Positions 16,937 to 26,203 of a DNA stretch of 64,000 nucleotides are shown one piece after another (the stretch's first letter is position 1; each line of letters starts with the position of its first letter). Source of the stretch: Clostridium_I sp963725425. Lineage in GTDB: Bacteria; Bacillota; Clostridia; Clostridiales; Clostridiaceae. Both the position numbers and the translations under genes were made by a program. The stretch is from assembly GCA_963725425.1 (NCBI GenBank), contig CAVRYJ010000006.1:124001-188000 (forward strand), read 5' to 3'. Under the pieces are notes generated by a model. That model saw only the letters and a program-made list of their open reading frames with translations. It had not been told where the DNA came from and made no database searches.

Positions 16937-17686
16937 GTGGGAATAGTCAGAACAAATAAATTGAATTTATATTATGGAAGCGCTCAAGCACTAAAAAATA
17001 TTAGTCTTGATATAGAAAAAAATTCTGTAACTTCATTGATTGGTCCATCTGGGTGTGGGAAATCCACATTTATAAGGACAATCAATAGAATGAACGATTT
17101 AATTGAAACAGTAAAAATTGATGGAGAAGTATTCTTTGAAGAAAAAAACATATATAAAGATTATGATGTTATAGATCTTAGAAAACGAATAGGAATGGTA
17201 TTTCAAAAGGCTAATCCCTTTCCCATGTCTATTTACGATAATATCGCGTATGGTCCTAGAATACACGGCATAAAAAATAAGTTGCAGCTTGATGAAATAG
17301 TTGAGAGAAGTCTAAGGGATGCAGCTCTTTGGGAAGAAGTAAAAGATAGACTTAAAAAGAGCGCACTAGGTTTATCAGGAGGGCAACAGCAAAGACTATG
17401 TATAGCAAGAACGCTTGCTGTTGAGCCAGAAGTAATTCTTATGGATGAACCTACTTCAGCACTTGATCCCATATCAACCTTGAAAGTCGAGGAATTAATG
17501 GATGAATTCAAGAAGAAATATACTGTAATAATTGTAACTCATAATATGCAACAGGCTGGAAGAATTTCTGATTATACCGCTTTTTTCTTAAATGGTGAAG
17601 TAGTTGAAAGTGGGAAGACAGAAAATATTTTTTATAAACCATTGGATAAAAGAACAGAAGATTATATAACAGGAAGATTTGGTTGA
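16937..17686 (+). CDS. pstB: Phosphate ABC transporter ATPase PstB
   Basis: The ATP-hydrolysing subunit. The Walker A motif GPSGCGKST is near residue 36, the Q-loop is in MVFQKANPFP, the ABC signature is LSGGQQQR, Walker B is VILMDEP, and the switch His is in VTHNMQQA. The SxxFIRTINRMNDL stretch after Walker A is typical of PstB rather than other ABC ATPases. The start is GTG, preceded by AGGGGGAG. The gene ends close to the phoU ribosome binding site, so phoU is in the same transcript. Confidence 0.97.
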   Translation: MGIVRTNKLNLYYGSAQALKNISLDIEKNSVTSLIGPSGCGKSTFIRTINRMNDLIETVKIDGEVFFEEKNIYKDYDVIDLRKRIGMVFQKANPFPMSIYDNIAYGPRIHGIKNKLQLDEIVERSLRDAALWEEVKDRLKKSALGLSGGQQQRLCIARTLAVEPEVILMDEPTSALDPISTLKVEELMDEFKKKYTVIIVTHNMQQAGRISDYTAFFLNGEVVESGKTENIFYKPLDKRTEDYITGRFG

Positions 17687-17712
17687 AAATAGATTTACCG
17701 GAGGTGACGATT

Positions 17713-18369
17713 ATGCCAAGAAAAATTTTTGACTCACATTTAGAAGAACTTCATGTTGATTTACTTAGAATGGGAAGTATGGCTGAGAAACAATTGTTTC
17801 AGTCTATTGAAGCATTAATTAATCAAGATGAAGATTTAGCTAAAAAAGTCATAGACAATGATGATATTGTTGATGATATGCAAAAGGACATTGAAAACAA
17901 GGCTATAAGACTAATAGCGCTGCAACATCCTTTAGCTATTGATCTTAGAAATATATTTACAACTACAAAAATAGTAACAGATTTAGAAAGAATGGCAGAT
18001 CATGCAGTAGATATAGCAAAGGTTACTAAGCGCATAAAAAATGAAAAACCCATTAAACCACTTTTGGATATTCCCAAAATGGCGAATATTGTGAGAGAAA
18101 TGATAAGAGAGTCCCTGGATGCTTACGTAAATGCTGATGTAGATAAAGCTTATGAAATATGTAAAAAAGACGATGATGTTGATTATATTTACAAACAGGT
18201 TTTCAGCGATTTATTACTGATGATGATGGAAGACCATAAGACAATAAATCAGGCAACTCAATATATACTTATATGCAAATACTTAGAGAGAATAGCTGAT
18301 CATACTACCAACATATGTGAATCTACTATTTATCTTGTAACTGGTGAGCAAATCGATTTAAATGAATAG
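17713..18369 (+). CDS. phoU: Phosphate signalling protein PhoU
   Basis: A helical-bundle regulator that links Pst transport to PhoR activity. The two PhoU repeats each carry a metal-cluster motif: the first reads TDLERMADHAVDIAK and the second CKYLERIADHTTNICE. The start was set at ATG 17713, seven bases after GGAGGTGA; the longer frame from 17683 lacks a binding site and has no family support. It closes the pst operon and is followed by a terminator. Length about 218 residues, normal. Confidence 0.95.
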   Translation: MPRKIFDSHLEELHVDLLRMGSMAEKQLFQSIEALINQDEDLAKKVIDNDDIVDDMQKDIENKAIRLIALQHPLAIDLRNIFTTTKIVTDLERMADHAVDIAKVTKRIKNEKPIKPLLDIPKMANIVREMIRESLDAYVNADVDKAYEICKKDDDVDYIYKQVFSDLLLMMMEDHKTINQATQYILICKYLERIADHTTNICESTIYLVTGEQIDLNE

Positions 18370-18404
18370 TAAGACATCATCAAAAAAATCTTCTTTTACT
18401 TCAG

Positions 18405-18448
18405 AAAAACTCCTTTTTGCAAAAAATAAAAGGGAGTTTTATTTTTTT
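18405..18448 (+). terminator. Terminator of the pst operon
   Basis: AAAACTCCTTTT pairs with AAAAGGGAGTTTT (one bulged G) around an A-rich loop, followed by ATTTTTTT. It begins about 35 bases after the phoU stop codon. Confidence 0.85.
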
Positions 18449-18534
18449 GTATTCTTGACTAAACTTTTGTATTAATGTATATTACATAATGGTAGGTAAA
18501 AAAACAGTTACATGGCTTATTTAGGAGAGTAAGT

Positions 18535-19854
18535 ATGAAAAATGAAATTTCAAAGGTTGACAAAGAAAGTATTGCAGAGGAACTTGGCATTGAAATAGGC
18601 GATAGAATAATAAGTATTAATGGTACAGAAGTTAATGATATACTTGATTATAGATTTTTAATGTCAGATGATTATGTAGTGATCGAACTAGACAAAGTTA
18701 ATATTAATGAAATTTGGGAGCTAGAGGTTGAAAAAGATTTTGACGAAAACTTTGGTGTAGAGTTTACGGACCAAATCATGGATGAAGCAAAAAGTTGTAA
18801 AAATAATTGTATATTCTGTTTTATTGATCAATTGCCAATGGGCATGAGAAAACCTTTATATTTTAAGGACGATGATTCCAGGCTTTCATTTTTACAGGGT
18901 AATTTTGTTACTTTAACTAATTTAAAAGATGAGGATATAGATAGAATCATTAAATATAAAATAAGTCCAATTAATGTTTCTGTACATACTACAAATTCTA
19001 AACTTAGGATGAAAATGTTAAATAACAGATTTGCTGGAAACATTATCGAAAGACTACAAAAACTGGCTAATGGCAAAATTAATATGAATTGTCAAATTGT
19101 AATGTGTCCAGGAATCAACGATGGAATTGAATTAAAGAATACAGTGATGGATTTATATAAATTTTACCCATACATTAAAAATGTAGCAGCAGTACCTGTA
19201 GGTATAACAAAATACAGGAAAGGTTTGTTCCCTATGAAAATGTATGATGAGAAATCTGCAAATGAGCAACTTGCACTAGTAAGTGAAATGCAAGATGATT
19301 TTATAAAAGAAACAGGTTCACCTTTTATAAGACTTTCTGATGAATTTTATGTTGTAGCTAGAAAGGATGTACCTGAAAAAAATTTCTATAATGACTTTGA
19401 ACAACTTGAAGACGGAATAGGAATGATAAGGATATTTAGAGAAAATATCAAGAAGTCAATTGGCAACCTGAGTGTCAAAAGAAAAGGCAAATTCACATTA
19501 GTTACAGGTTCATCAGCATATGAAGAAATTAAAAATGCGGCAGAAAAAATAGCTCTAAAGAATAATAAAATCGACATAGAAGTTAGTATGATTTTAAATT
19601 TGTATTTCGGAGAAACTATAACTGTGGCAGGGCTATTGACGGCTACTGATATTATAGAACAGCTTAAAGGTAAAAATATTGGTAAACATCTTATTTTACC
19701 AAACAATATGCTGAAATCTGGAACTGATATATTTTTAGATGATTTAACTATTAAAGATGTAGAAAAAACATTAAATACAAAAGTTATAGTTTGTGATTAT
19801 ACTGGTGACAATCTAGTGCAAATCATAAACGAGCATTCTGAGGAGGATAATTAA
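18535..19854 (+). CDS. DUF512 family radical SAM protein
   Basis: A 439-residue protein of the DUF512 family, common in clostridia and cyanobacteria, with unknown chemistry. An N-terminal PDZ-like segment (about residues 1-60, IEIGDRIISINGTEVND) is followed by a radical SAM core with the iron-sulfur motif C88-xxx-C92-xx-C95 (CKNNCIFC). The C-terminal DUF512 region follows (about 270-439), including the VTGSSAYEEI and LNLYFGETITVAGLLT segments. It ends one base before der, so the two are likely co-transcribed, and the pair der-DUF512 is frequent in clostridia. The ribosome binding site is GGAGAG. A link to ribosome maturation can only be inferred from the neighbour. Confidence 0.9.
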   Translation: MKNEISKVDKESIAEELGIEIGDRIISINGTEVNDILDYRFLMSDDYVVIELDKVNINEIWELEVEKDFDENFGVEFTDQIMDEAKSCKNNCIFCFIDQLPMGMRKPLYFKDDDSRLSFLQGNFVTLTNLKDEDIDRIIKYKISPINVSVHTTNSKLRMKMLNNRFAGNIIERLQKLANGKINMNCQIVMCPGINDGIELKNTVMDLYKFYPYIKNVAAVPVGITKYRKGLFPMKMYDEKSANEQLALVSEMQDDFIKETGSPFIRLSDEFYVVARKDVPEKNFYNDFEQLEDGIGMIRIFRENIKKSIGNLSVKRKGKFTLVTGSSAYEEIKNAAEKIALKNNKIDIEVSMILNLYFGETITVAGLLTATDIIEQLKGKNIGKHLILPNNMLKSGTDIFLDDLTIKDVEKTLNTKVIVCDYTGDNLVQIINEHSEEDN

Positions 19855-21171
19855 ATGTCAAAACCCATAGTTGCAATAGTTGGTAGACCAAATGTTGGCA
19901 AGTCAACTTTGTTTAATAAGTTAGCAGGAAAGAGGATTTCTATCGTTCAAGATACACCAGGGGTTACAAGAGATAGGGTCTATGCAGAAGCAGAATGGTT
20001 AAATAATGTTTTTACAATAATAGATACAGGTGGTATAGAACCTGAAAGCCAGGATGCAATTGTAGTTCAAATGAGGAAACAGGCACAAATAGCAATAGAA
20101 ACTGCAGGGGTAATAATATTTATTGTAGATGGCAAACAAGGTCTTACTGATGCGGACAATGAAGTGGCAATTATGCTAAGAAAATCAGGAAAGCCAGTGG
20201 TACTCGTTGTAAATAAAATAGATAACCTTTCAGATGAACAAAATGCATATGAATTTTATAATTTAGGAATTGGGGATCCGATTACAATATCTTCAACACA
20301 AGGGTTAGGCCTAGGTGATATGTTGGATTTGGTAGTTGATCATTTTAGTGAATTGCATAGTTCTGATGAAGATGAAGATAATATTAATATCGCTTTCGTT
20401 GGAAAACCAAACGTTGGAAAGTCATCACTTATCAACAAGCTACTAGGTGAAGATAGGGTTATTGTTAGTGATGTTCCAGGCACAACAAGAGATGCAATTG
20501 ATAGCCATTTAGAAACAAGTATTGGTAAATTCACACTAATTGATACTGCTGGGATTAGAAGAAAAAGTAAGGTCAAAGAAGAAATTGAAAGATATAGTGT
20601 TATTAGAACTCTTGCGGCTATAGAAAGAGCGGATGTGTGTATACTAATGGTAGATGCCACAGACGAACTTAGTGATCAAGATGAAAAGATTATAGGATAT
20701 GCTCATGAGTTAAACAAAGCTATTATGGTTATTGTTAACAAGTGGGATCTTATTGAAAAAGATGATAAAACAATGATAAACACAAAACGAATACTTCAAT
20801 ACAAATTATCGTTTATGTCATATGCGCCATATATATTTATTTCGGCTTTAACAGGACAAAGAATAGGCAAAGTGCTAGATATGGCAAAGGAATGTTATAC
20901 TAACTATTCAAGAAGAATATCTACTGGTGTTCTAAATGACGTAATAAGTAAAGCTGTACTTATGAAAGAGCCACCAGTAATTGCACTTAAAAGATTGAAG
21001 ATATTTTATCTTACCCAGGTTGGAGCAAAGCCACCAACATTTGTTTTCTTTGTTAAAAATGCAGGTTCTCTTCATTTTTCATATGAGCGATATCTTGCAA
21101 ATAAATTAAGAGAGAGTTTCGATTTTAGTGGAACGGGTATAAAACTTATATTTAGAGAGAGGAAGGAGTAG
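19855..21171 (+). CDS. der: Ribosome biogenesis GTPase Der (EngA)
   Basis: A double-GTPase needed for 50S subunit assembly. The first G domain begins GRPNVGKSTLFN with DTGG and NKID motifs. The second begins GKPNVGKSSLIN with DTAG and NKWD. A C-terminal KH-like domain (about residues 350-438) ends in FRERKE. The length of 438 residues matches the family. It lies directly after the DUF512 gene and two bases before gpsA, an arrangement found across clostridia. Confidence 0.97.
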   Translation: MSKPIVAIVGRPNVGKSTLFNKLAGKRISIVQDTPGVTRDRVYAEAEWLNNVFTIIDTGGIEPESQDAIVVQMRKQAQIAIETAGVIIFIVDGKQGLTDADNEVAIMLRKSGKPVVLVVNKIDNLSDEQNAYEFYNLGIGDPITISSTQGLGLGDMLDLVVDHFSELHSSDEDEDNINIAFVGKPNVGKSSLINKLLGEDRVIVSDVPGTTRDAIDSHLETSIGKFTLIDTAGIRRKSKVKEEIERYSVIRTLAAIERADVCILMVDATDELSDQDEKIIGYAHELNKAIMVIVNKWDLIEKDDKTMINTKRILQYKLSFMSYAPYIFISALTGQRIGKVLDMAKECYTNYSRRISTGVLNDVISKAVLMKEPPVIALKRLKIFYLTQVGAKPPTFVFFVKNAGSLHFSYERYLANKLRESFDFSGTGIKLIFRERKE

Positions 21172-21173
21172 AA

Positions 21174-22167
21174 TGAAACGAGTAACTTTCCTTGGTATGG
21201 GAAGCTTCGGAACTTCCCTTGGAATATTACTGGCGAGTTGCGGACAAAATGTAACAATATGGGGTAGAAATAAGGCTGAAGTAGAAAAAACAAAAAAGAC
21301 AGAATAAATAAAAAATATTTACCTGATATTGCTATTCCACATAATGTTATTATTACTAGTGATATAGATGAGGCAATTAAAGGCAGTGAGTATATAGTTC
21401 TAGCAGTTCCTTCTTATTCAATAAGGAGCTGTTGTAAGCTTATAAGTGGCAAGTTAAATAAAAATCAGATTTTAATTTCAATAGCCAAGGGTATAGAAGA
21501 AGAGACAAAACTTAGATTATCAGAGGTTATAAAGGAGGAAGCTCCTTTAAATCCAGTGGTGGTATTATCAGGACCAAGCCATGCAGAGGAAGTTTCTCGT
21601 AATATTCCTACCACGGTTGTAGTTAGTTCTAAAGATATGAATTATGCACATAAAGTTCAAGACCTTTTTATGTCAAAACATTTTAGAGTATACACTAATG
21701 ATGACTTAATTGGTGTAGAAATAGGTGGAGCTGTAAAAAACATAATTGCACTCACCTGTGGAATTTGTGATGGACTTGGATATGGCGATAATACAAGGGC
21801 TGCACTTATGACCCGTGGTATGAGTGAAATAATTAAAATTGGTACGCTTCTTGGTGGTAAGAAGGAAACATTTTATGGACTTACTGGAATGGGAGATTTA
21901 ATAGTAACATGCACCAGTTTGCATAGCAGAAACAGGAGAGCTGGAATTCAAATTGGTAAAGGAGTATCAGCTAAAGAAGCTTGTGAAAACATAGGTATGG
22001 TAGTTGAAGGAGTATCAGCTTGTGAGGCATCTTACGAATTAAAAGAAAAGCTTGGTGTCTGTATGCCGATAACTGATGAACTGTATCAAATTTTATTTAA
22101 AAATAAAGATATAACAGAGGCAGCTCATTCACTTATGAGTAGAGACAAGAAAAATGAGATGCATTAG
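21174..22167 (+). pseudogene. gpsA: Glycerol-3-phosphate dehydrogenase GpsA (frameshifted)
   Basis: NAD(P)-dependent glycerol-3-phosphate dehydrogenase makes the backbone for phospholipids. The N-terminal Rossmann motif is GMGSFGTSLG. The frame breaks between the two A6 runs at 21283-21298, and one extra A would restore a normal protein running to the stop at 22167. After the break the protein is intact: VLAVPSYSIR, SGPSHAEEVS, the catalytic Lys in EIGGAVKNIIAL, and the C-terminal helical domain. The restored length of about 330 residues fits the family. As der-gpsA-spoIVA order is conserved and the gene is needed for lipid synthesis, a sequencing error is more likely than a true loss. Confidence 0.88.
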
Positions 22168-22182
22168 ACTGTTTAGAAACAC

Positions 22183-22229
22183 ACACACCTTATTTACTAA
22201 TGACTAAATAGTAAATAAGGTGTGTTTTA
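22183..22229 (+). terminator. Terminator after gpsA
   Basis: A 17-bp perfect stem (arms 22183-22199 and 22209-22225) with a nine-base loop, followed by TTT. It closes the DUF512-der-gpsA unit before spoIVA. Confidence 0.8.
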
Positions 22230-22245
22230 TAAGTTAGATTATTAG

Positions 22246-22300
22246 GCATTATCAAAAAGATCAAGCTCAAAAAAATAACAAGTCAGTATGCTAGTCTATA
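22246..22300. repeat. Partial copy of the AATAACAAGTCA repeat family
   Basis: TTAGGCATTATCA at its left is followed by AATAACAAGTCAGTATGCTAG. These words recur at 7513-7654, 38405-38472 and 41316-41364, in whole or in part. No arm partner is present here, so it looks like half of the element. Confidence 0.5.
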
Positions 22301-22370
22301 TTTTATAGTAATAATGATACTATTTATTTAATATATATATATCGTCAAATAATATATGGGAGGATATATT

Positions 22371-23798
22371 TTGGAAAATTTTGATATATACAAAGACATT
22401 GCTGAAAGAACTCAAGGCGATATTTACGTTGGCGTTGTAGGACCTGTTAGAACCGGAAAATCAACATTTATAAAAAGATTTATGGATCTTATGGTTATTC
22501 CAAACATAGAAAATTCCTATAAAAAGGAAAGGGCAAAAGATGAATTGCCTCAAAGTGGATCCGGAAAATCTATTCATACCACAGAACCTAAATTTGTACC
22601 AAATGAAGCTGTAGAAATAAAATTTGGGGAAGGAGTAAAATTTAAAGTAAGAATGGTTGATTGCGTTGGATATATAGTAAAGGGTGCACTTGGGTATAAA
22701 GAAGGAGAAAGGGATAAAATGGTAAGTACTCCTTGGTATGATCATGAAATACCTTTTGAAGAAGCGGCTGAAATAGGAACAAAGAAAGTAATTAATGAGC
22801 ATTCCACCATTGGGTTAATGGTAACTACAGATGGATCAATTACTGATATACCAAGAGAAGAATATGTAGACGCTGAGGAGAGGGTTATTAATGAACTAAA
22901 ATCTATTAATAAACCATTTGTGATTTTACTAAATTCTTCTAATACTAATGCTCCAGATACAATAGAACTAGCAAGGGATATGGAAACAAAATATGATGTT
23001 CCTGTTCAAATAATGGATGTACTTAATATGGAACAAAGGGATATAACTGATACTTTTAATAGAGTATTAAAAGAGTTCCCAATAAAGGAGATAAACATAG
23101 ATGTTCCAGAATGGATCGAAAAGTTAGAATCAAAGCATTGGCTTAAAAATAGCTATTGGGAACTTGTAAAAAACATGTGTAAAAGTATAAATAAAGCAAG
23201 GGACATAAAAAAAACCTTAGACAGTCTTGCTAATGAGGAATTTATTGATTCTTTAAAAATAAATGAGATGAATATGGGAGATGGAACTGCAAGAATTACA
23301 TTATTACCTCATAAAGGAATATTTTATAAAGTGCTAAGTGAGTATTGTGATACTGATATTTCCGGAGAAAGCCAGCTTTTAAATACAATGAGAGAGTATC
23401 ACGGTGCAAAGGTCGAATATGATAGGGTATCTGATGCATTAAGAGATGTAAAAGAAACTGGATATGGTCTTGTGGCACCACAGCTTTCTGAAATGAAACT
23501 GGAAGAACCCAAAATAGTAAAAAATGGTTCTAGATATGAACTTAAGTTACGAGCAAGCGCACCATCTTTTCATTTTATTAGAGCCGATATAGAAACAGAA
23601 ATATCACCGATTATGGGAAATGAAAGAGAAAGTGAGGAGCTAGTCAAATCTCTCCTGGAAGAGTTTGAAAGTGATCCATCTAAAATTTGGGAAAGCAATA
23701 TGTTTGGTAAATCCTTTGATATCGTAGTTAAAGAGGGGCTGCAAAAAAATTATTTAAGATGCCAGATGACGTACAAGTTAAAATTCAGAAAACCTTAG
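22371..23798 (+). CDS. spoIVA: Spore coat assembly ATPase SpoIVA
   Basis: A cytoskeletal ATPase that polymerises on the forespore outer membrane and is the base of the spore coat. The Walker A motif GPVRTGKST lies near residue 26, and a switch-like segment is VRMVDCVGYIVKGA. The C-terminal end RCQMTYKLKFRKP is the part that contacts SpoVM, which is also encoded here at 38775. TTG at 22371 was chosen as start: relatives begin MENFDIYKDIAERTQGDIYV (first 20 residues), and GGGAGGA sits six bases upstream. The ATG at 22356 lies before that binding site. Length 475 residues. The gene is monocistronic, with a repeat-rich spacer on each side. Confidence 0.95.
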   Translation: MENFDIYKDIAERTQGDIYVGVVGPVRTGKSTFIKRFMDLMVIPNIENSYKKERAKDELPQSGSGKSIHTTEPKFVPNEAVEIKFGEGVKFKVRMVDCVGYIVKGALGYKEGERDKMVSTPWYDHEIPFEEAAEIGTKKVINEHSTIGLMVTTDGSITDIPREEYVDAEERVINELKSINKPFVILLNSSNTNAPDTIELARDMETKYDVPVQIMDVLNMEQRDITDTFNRVLKEFPIKEINIDVPEWIEKLESKHWLKNSYWELVKNMCKSINKARDIKKTLDSLANEEFIDSLKINEMNMGDGTARITLLPHKGIFYKVLSEYCDTDISGESQLLNTMREYHGAKVEYDRVSDALRDVKETGYGLVAPQLSEMKLEEPKIVKNGSRYELKLRASAPSFHFIRADIETEISPIMGNERESEELVKSLLEEFESDPSKIWESNMFGKSFDIVVKEGLQKNYLRCQMTYKLKFRKP

Positions 23799-23888
23799 AG
23801 AAAATTATTAATGAAGGTAACGGCGGATTAATATGCATTATACTTTAGCATAAGACCCTTCACAAATTAAATGGTTCTCCAAGTTAAG

Positions 23889-23950
23889 AGTTAAAAGTTA
23901 AGAGTTAATGAAAAATTTAACTTGTGACTTTTAACTCTTAACTTTTAACT
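23889..23950. repeat. Inverted repeat of TTAAGAGTTAA units after spoIVA
   Basis: Arms at 23889-23908 and 23931-23950 are perfect 20-bp inverted repeats built from TTAAGAGTTAA/TTAAAAGTTAA units, with a 22-base centre. More degenerate units continue to 23998. This lies in the 396-base gene-free stretch between spoIVA and yicC, in which no reading frame was recognised; a TATAAT hexamer at 24092-24097 may belong to a promoter. The same units build the larger element at 46465-46658. Confidence 0.75.
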
Positions 23951-24194
23951 AGAATTGTAGCTCAGGCTGTAACTCTTAACTTGTAACTATTAACTAATAA
24001 AGATATTGTATAAATTGCCTAAAATCATAGATAAGGAATAAACGCTAAAGAAATATAAAGAAAATCCCTATAAAATGTTCGAAAATATGATATAATCAGT
24101 AATGGCGAAACATTGTACTTGAAATTTCACTTCTAAAGTATGTATAATAAAAAGTATAAATTTATTGGATTCATTTATGGAAGGATGATTTACT

Positions 24195-25076
24195 ATGGTC
24201 AACAGTATGACAGGATATGGCAGAGATTCTTGTGAATCAAAAGTAAGAAACTTTACAGTAGAGATAAAGAGTGTAAACCATAGGTATCTGGATTTGAGTA
24301 TTAAAATGCCAAGAAGCTTGCTCGCCCTTGAAGACAGAATAAGGAAAATGGTTCAAGAGAAAATAAGCAGAGGAAAGGTAGATATTTATATAACTCAAAC
24401 AGTTTTGGAAACGAAAAATGCAAAGGTGTTATTGAACAAGAACTTGTGTGATAGTTATGTGAAATGTCTAAATGAAATAAGGCAAATGTACGATATAAAT
24501 GATAATATATCTCTATCATTGATTTCTAGATTTCCTGATATTATAACTGTGGAAGAGCAGGATGAAGATGTTGAAAGAATTTGGGGTATTTTAAAAAAAT
24601 CATTGGAAGGTGCCCTAGAAATGTTGATTTCAATGAGACAAAAAGAGGGAGCAGCTTTAAAAAAGGACATTGAAACTAAATGCAGTGAAATAAAAAAATT
24701 AGTTGATTTAATTGAAGAAAAATCAATACATTCTGTTGAGCAATATAGGGAGAAACTAGCTAATAGGATTAATGACCTTATTTCAGGTAAAAGTATAATT
24801 GATGAAAATAGGCTTGCAATGGAAGTTGCTATCTTCAGTGATAGGGCTTGTATTGATGAAGAAATTGTAAGACTTAAAAGTCACTTATCACAGATAAGTG
24901 AAAGCATAAACATTTCAAAACCAATTGGTAGAAAATTGGATTTTATTGTCCAAGAAATGAATAGAGAAGCGAACACTATCGCATCTAAGGCAAATGATGT
25001 AAATGTAATTCATTTTGTCTTGGATATTAAAAATGAAATTGAAAAGATTAGAGAACAAATACAAAATATAGAGTAA
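24195..25076 (+). CDS. yicC: YicC family endoribonuclease
   Basis: A 293-residue protein of the YicC/YloC family, which in E. coli and Bacillus is an RNA-cleaving enzyme or RNase adaptor. The N-terminus MVNSMTGYGR is the family's signature, followed by EIKSVNHRYLDLSIKMPR. The C-terminal half carries the conserved EMNREANTIASKANDVNVIH (20 residues). It starts the conserved run yicC-remA-gmk-rpoZ-coaBC-priA known in Bacillus as the yloC operon. ATG 24195 follows GGAAGGATG. Confidence 0.92.
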   Translation: MVNSMTGYGRDSCESKVRNFTVEIKSVNHRYLDLSIKMPRSLLALEDRIRKMVQEKISRGKVDIYITQTVLETKNAKVLLNKNLCDSYVKCLNEIRQMYDINDNISLSLISRFPDIITVEEQDEDVERIWGILKKSLEGALEMLISMRQKEGAALKKDIETKCSEIKKLVDLIEEKSIHSVEQYREKLANRINDLISGKSIIDENRLAMEVAIFSDRACIDEEIVRLKSHLSQISESINISKPIGRKLDFIVQEMNREANTIASKANDVNVIHFVLDIKNEIEKIREQIQNIE

Positions 25077-25093
25077 TTTTAGGAGGGAAAAAA

Positions 25094-25366
25094 GTGGGTA
25101 TAAGATTAATAAATATAGGATTTGGAAATATAGTTTCAGCAAATAGATTGGTTGCAATAGTTAGTCCAGAATCTGCACCTATTAAAAGAATAATACAAGA
25201 AGCAAGAGATAGAGGGATGCTAGTAGATGCAACTTATGGAAGGAGAACGAGAGCTGTTATAATTACTGACAGTGATCATGTAATACTTTCAGCAGTTCAA
25301 CCTGAAACAGTAGCAAATAGATTATCTTCTAAGGAAGAAGATGCTATAGATGAGGTTGAAGAATAA
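25094..25366 (+). CDS. remA: Extracellular matrix regulator RemA (DUF370)
   Basis: A 90-residue DNA-binding protein of the DUF370 family. In Bacillus subtilis RemA activates biofilm matrix operons and osmoprotection genes. The conserved N-terminus IRLINIGFGNIV and the core RDRGMLVDATYGRRTRAVII (20 residues) are present. The start is GTG, seven bases after AGGAGGG. It ends with TAA overlapping the ATG of gmk by one base. Clostridial members are usually annotated only as DUF370, and the role here is inferred from family and position. Confidence 0.9.
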   Translation: MGIRLINIGFGNIVSANRLVAIVSPESAPIKRIIQEARDRGMLVDATYGRRTRAVIITDSDHVILSAVQPETVANRLSSKEEDAIDEVEE

Positions 25367-25994
25367 TGGAGGATAAGGGACTTTTGATAGTATTATCAGG
25401 CCCATCTGGAGCAGGGAAAGGTACTATTTGTAAGGCTTTGTTAAATAGACAAAGATTTTGGCTATCAGTATCAGCAACAACAAGATCCCCAAGAAAAGGT
25501 GAAATTCCTGAACAAAGCTATCATTACATAACTCAAGAACAATTTAAATTAAAAATTGTTAATGATGATTTCTTGGAATATGCAGAAGTTTACGGTAACT
25601 TTTATGGAACGCCAAAATCCAGTGCTATTGAGAAAATTGAAAGTGGTGAGGACGTAATTTTGGAAATAGATATTCAGGGTGCATTAAAGGTTAAAGAAAA
25701 CTACCCTGAAGGTGTGTTTATATTTATTTTACCACCATCTATGGAAGAGCTCAAAAGAGAATTATCGGTAGAGGAACTGAAACAGCTGAATCTTTAGTTA
25801 CAAGATTTAAGGCTGCTTACAAAGAAGTTAATTATGTGTCAAAATATAATTATGCTGTAATAAATGATACTGTTGAAGAAGCAGTTAGTAAAATAGAAAG
25901 TATTATAGTTGCAGAAAGATGTAGAGTAGATAGGATGAAAGACAAGATTTTAGATTCAAAGGAGGGTATAATACATGAAAGATTCTATGATTAA
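25366..25994 (+). pseudogene. gmk: Guanylate kinase Gmk (frameshifted)
   Basis: Guanylate kinase turns GMP into GDP and is essential. The P-loop LSGPSGAGKGT and the GMP-binding segments (SATTRSPRKGEI, YHYITQEQF, EYAEVYGNFYGTP, LEIDIQGALKV) are intact. The frame breaks at the A4 run 25753-25756; one more A gives KKRIIGRGTETAESLVTRF and a continuous protein to the stop at 25994. The restored length is about 209 residues, normal. The stop lies 20 bases inside rpoZ, as in related genomes. The short context TCAAAAG is shared with other breaks in this window, which points to an error. Confidence 0.88.
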
Positions 25995-26202
25995 TCCGTC
26001 AATAACAGACTTAGTAAGAATAGCAGGTGACAAATATTCCGTTGTGGTTATAACAGCAATGAGGGCTAGACAAATAATTTCAGGATCAAGACCACTTATA
26101 GATAGCGATATAACTAAACCACTTTCAATAGCAATTAATGAATTTTATGAAGGAAAATTTCAATTTGAAGATCCTACACCTGTAGAAGAAGGAATAAAAT
26201 AA
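25975..26202 (+). CDS. rpoZ: RNA polymerase omega subunit
   Basis: A 75-residue omega subunit that helps assemble RNA polymerase by binding the beta-prime subunit. The family core is visible: MINPSITDLVRIAGDKYSVV (20 residues) and MRARQIISGSRPLI. The ribosome binding site AAAGGAGGG lies within the end of gmk, so expression is coupled. It is followed one base later by coaBC, the standard order. Confidence 0.95.
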   Translation: MKDSMINPSITDLVRIAGDKYSVVVITAMRARQIISGSRPLIDSDITKPLSIAINEFYEGKFQFEDPTPVEEGIK

Positions 26203-26203
26203 A

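Noticed and set aside
22461..22802. 113-residue frame on the minus strand within spoIVA
   Set aside because: Rich in Phe, Tyr and Ser, typical of a reverse-strand artefact; the spoIVA reading on the other strand is certain.
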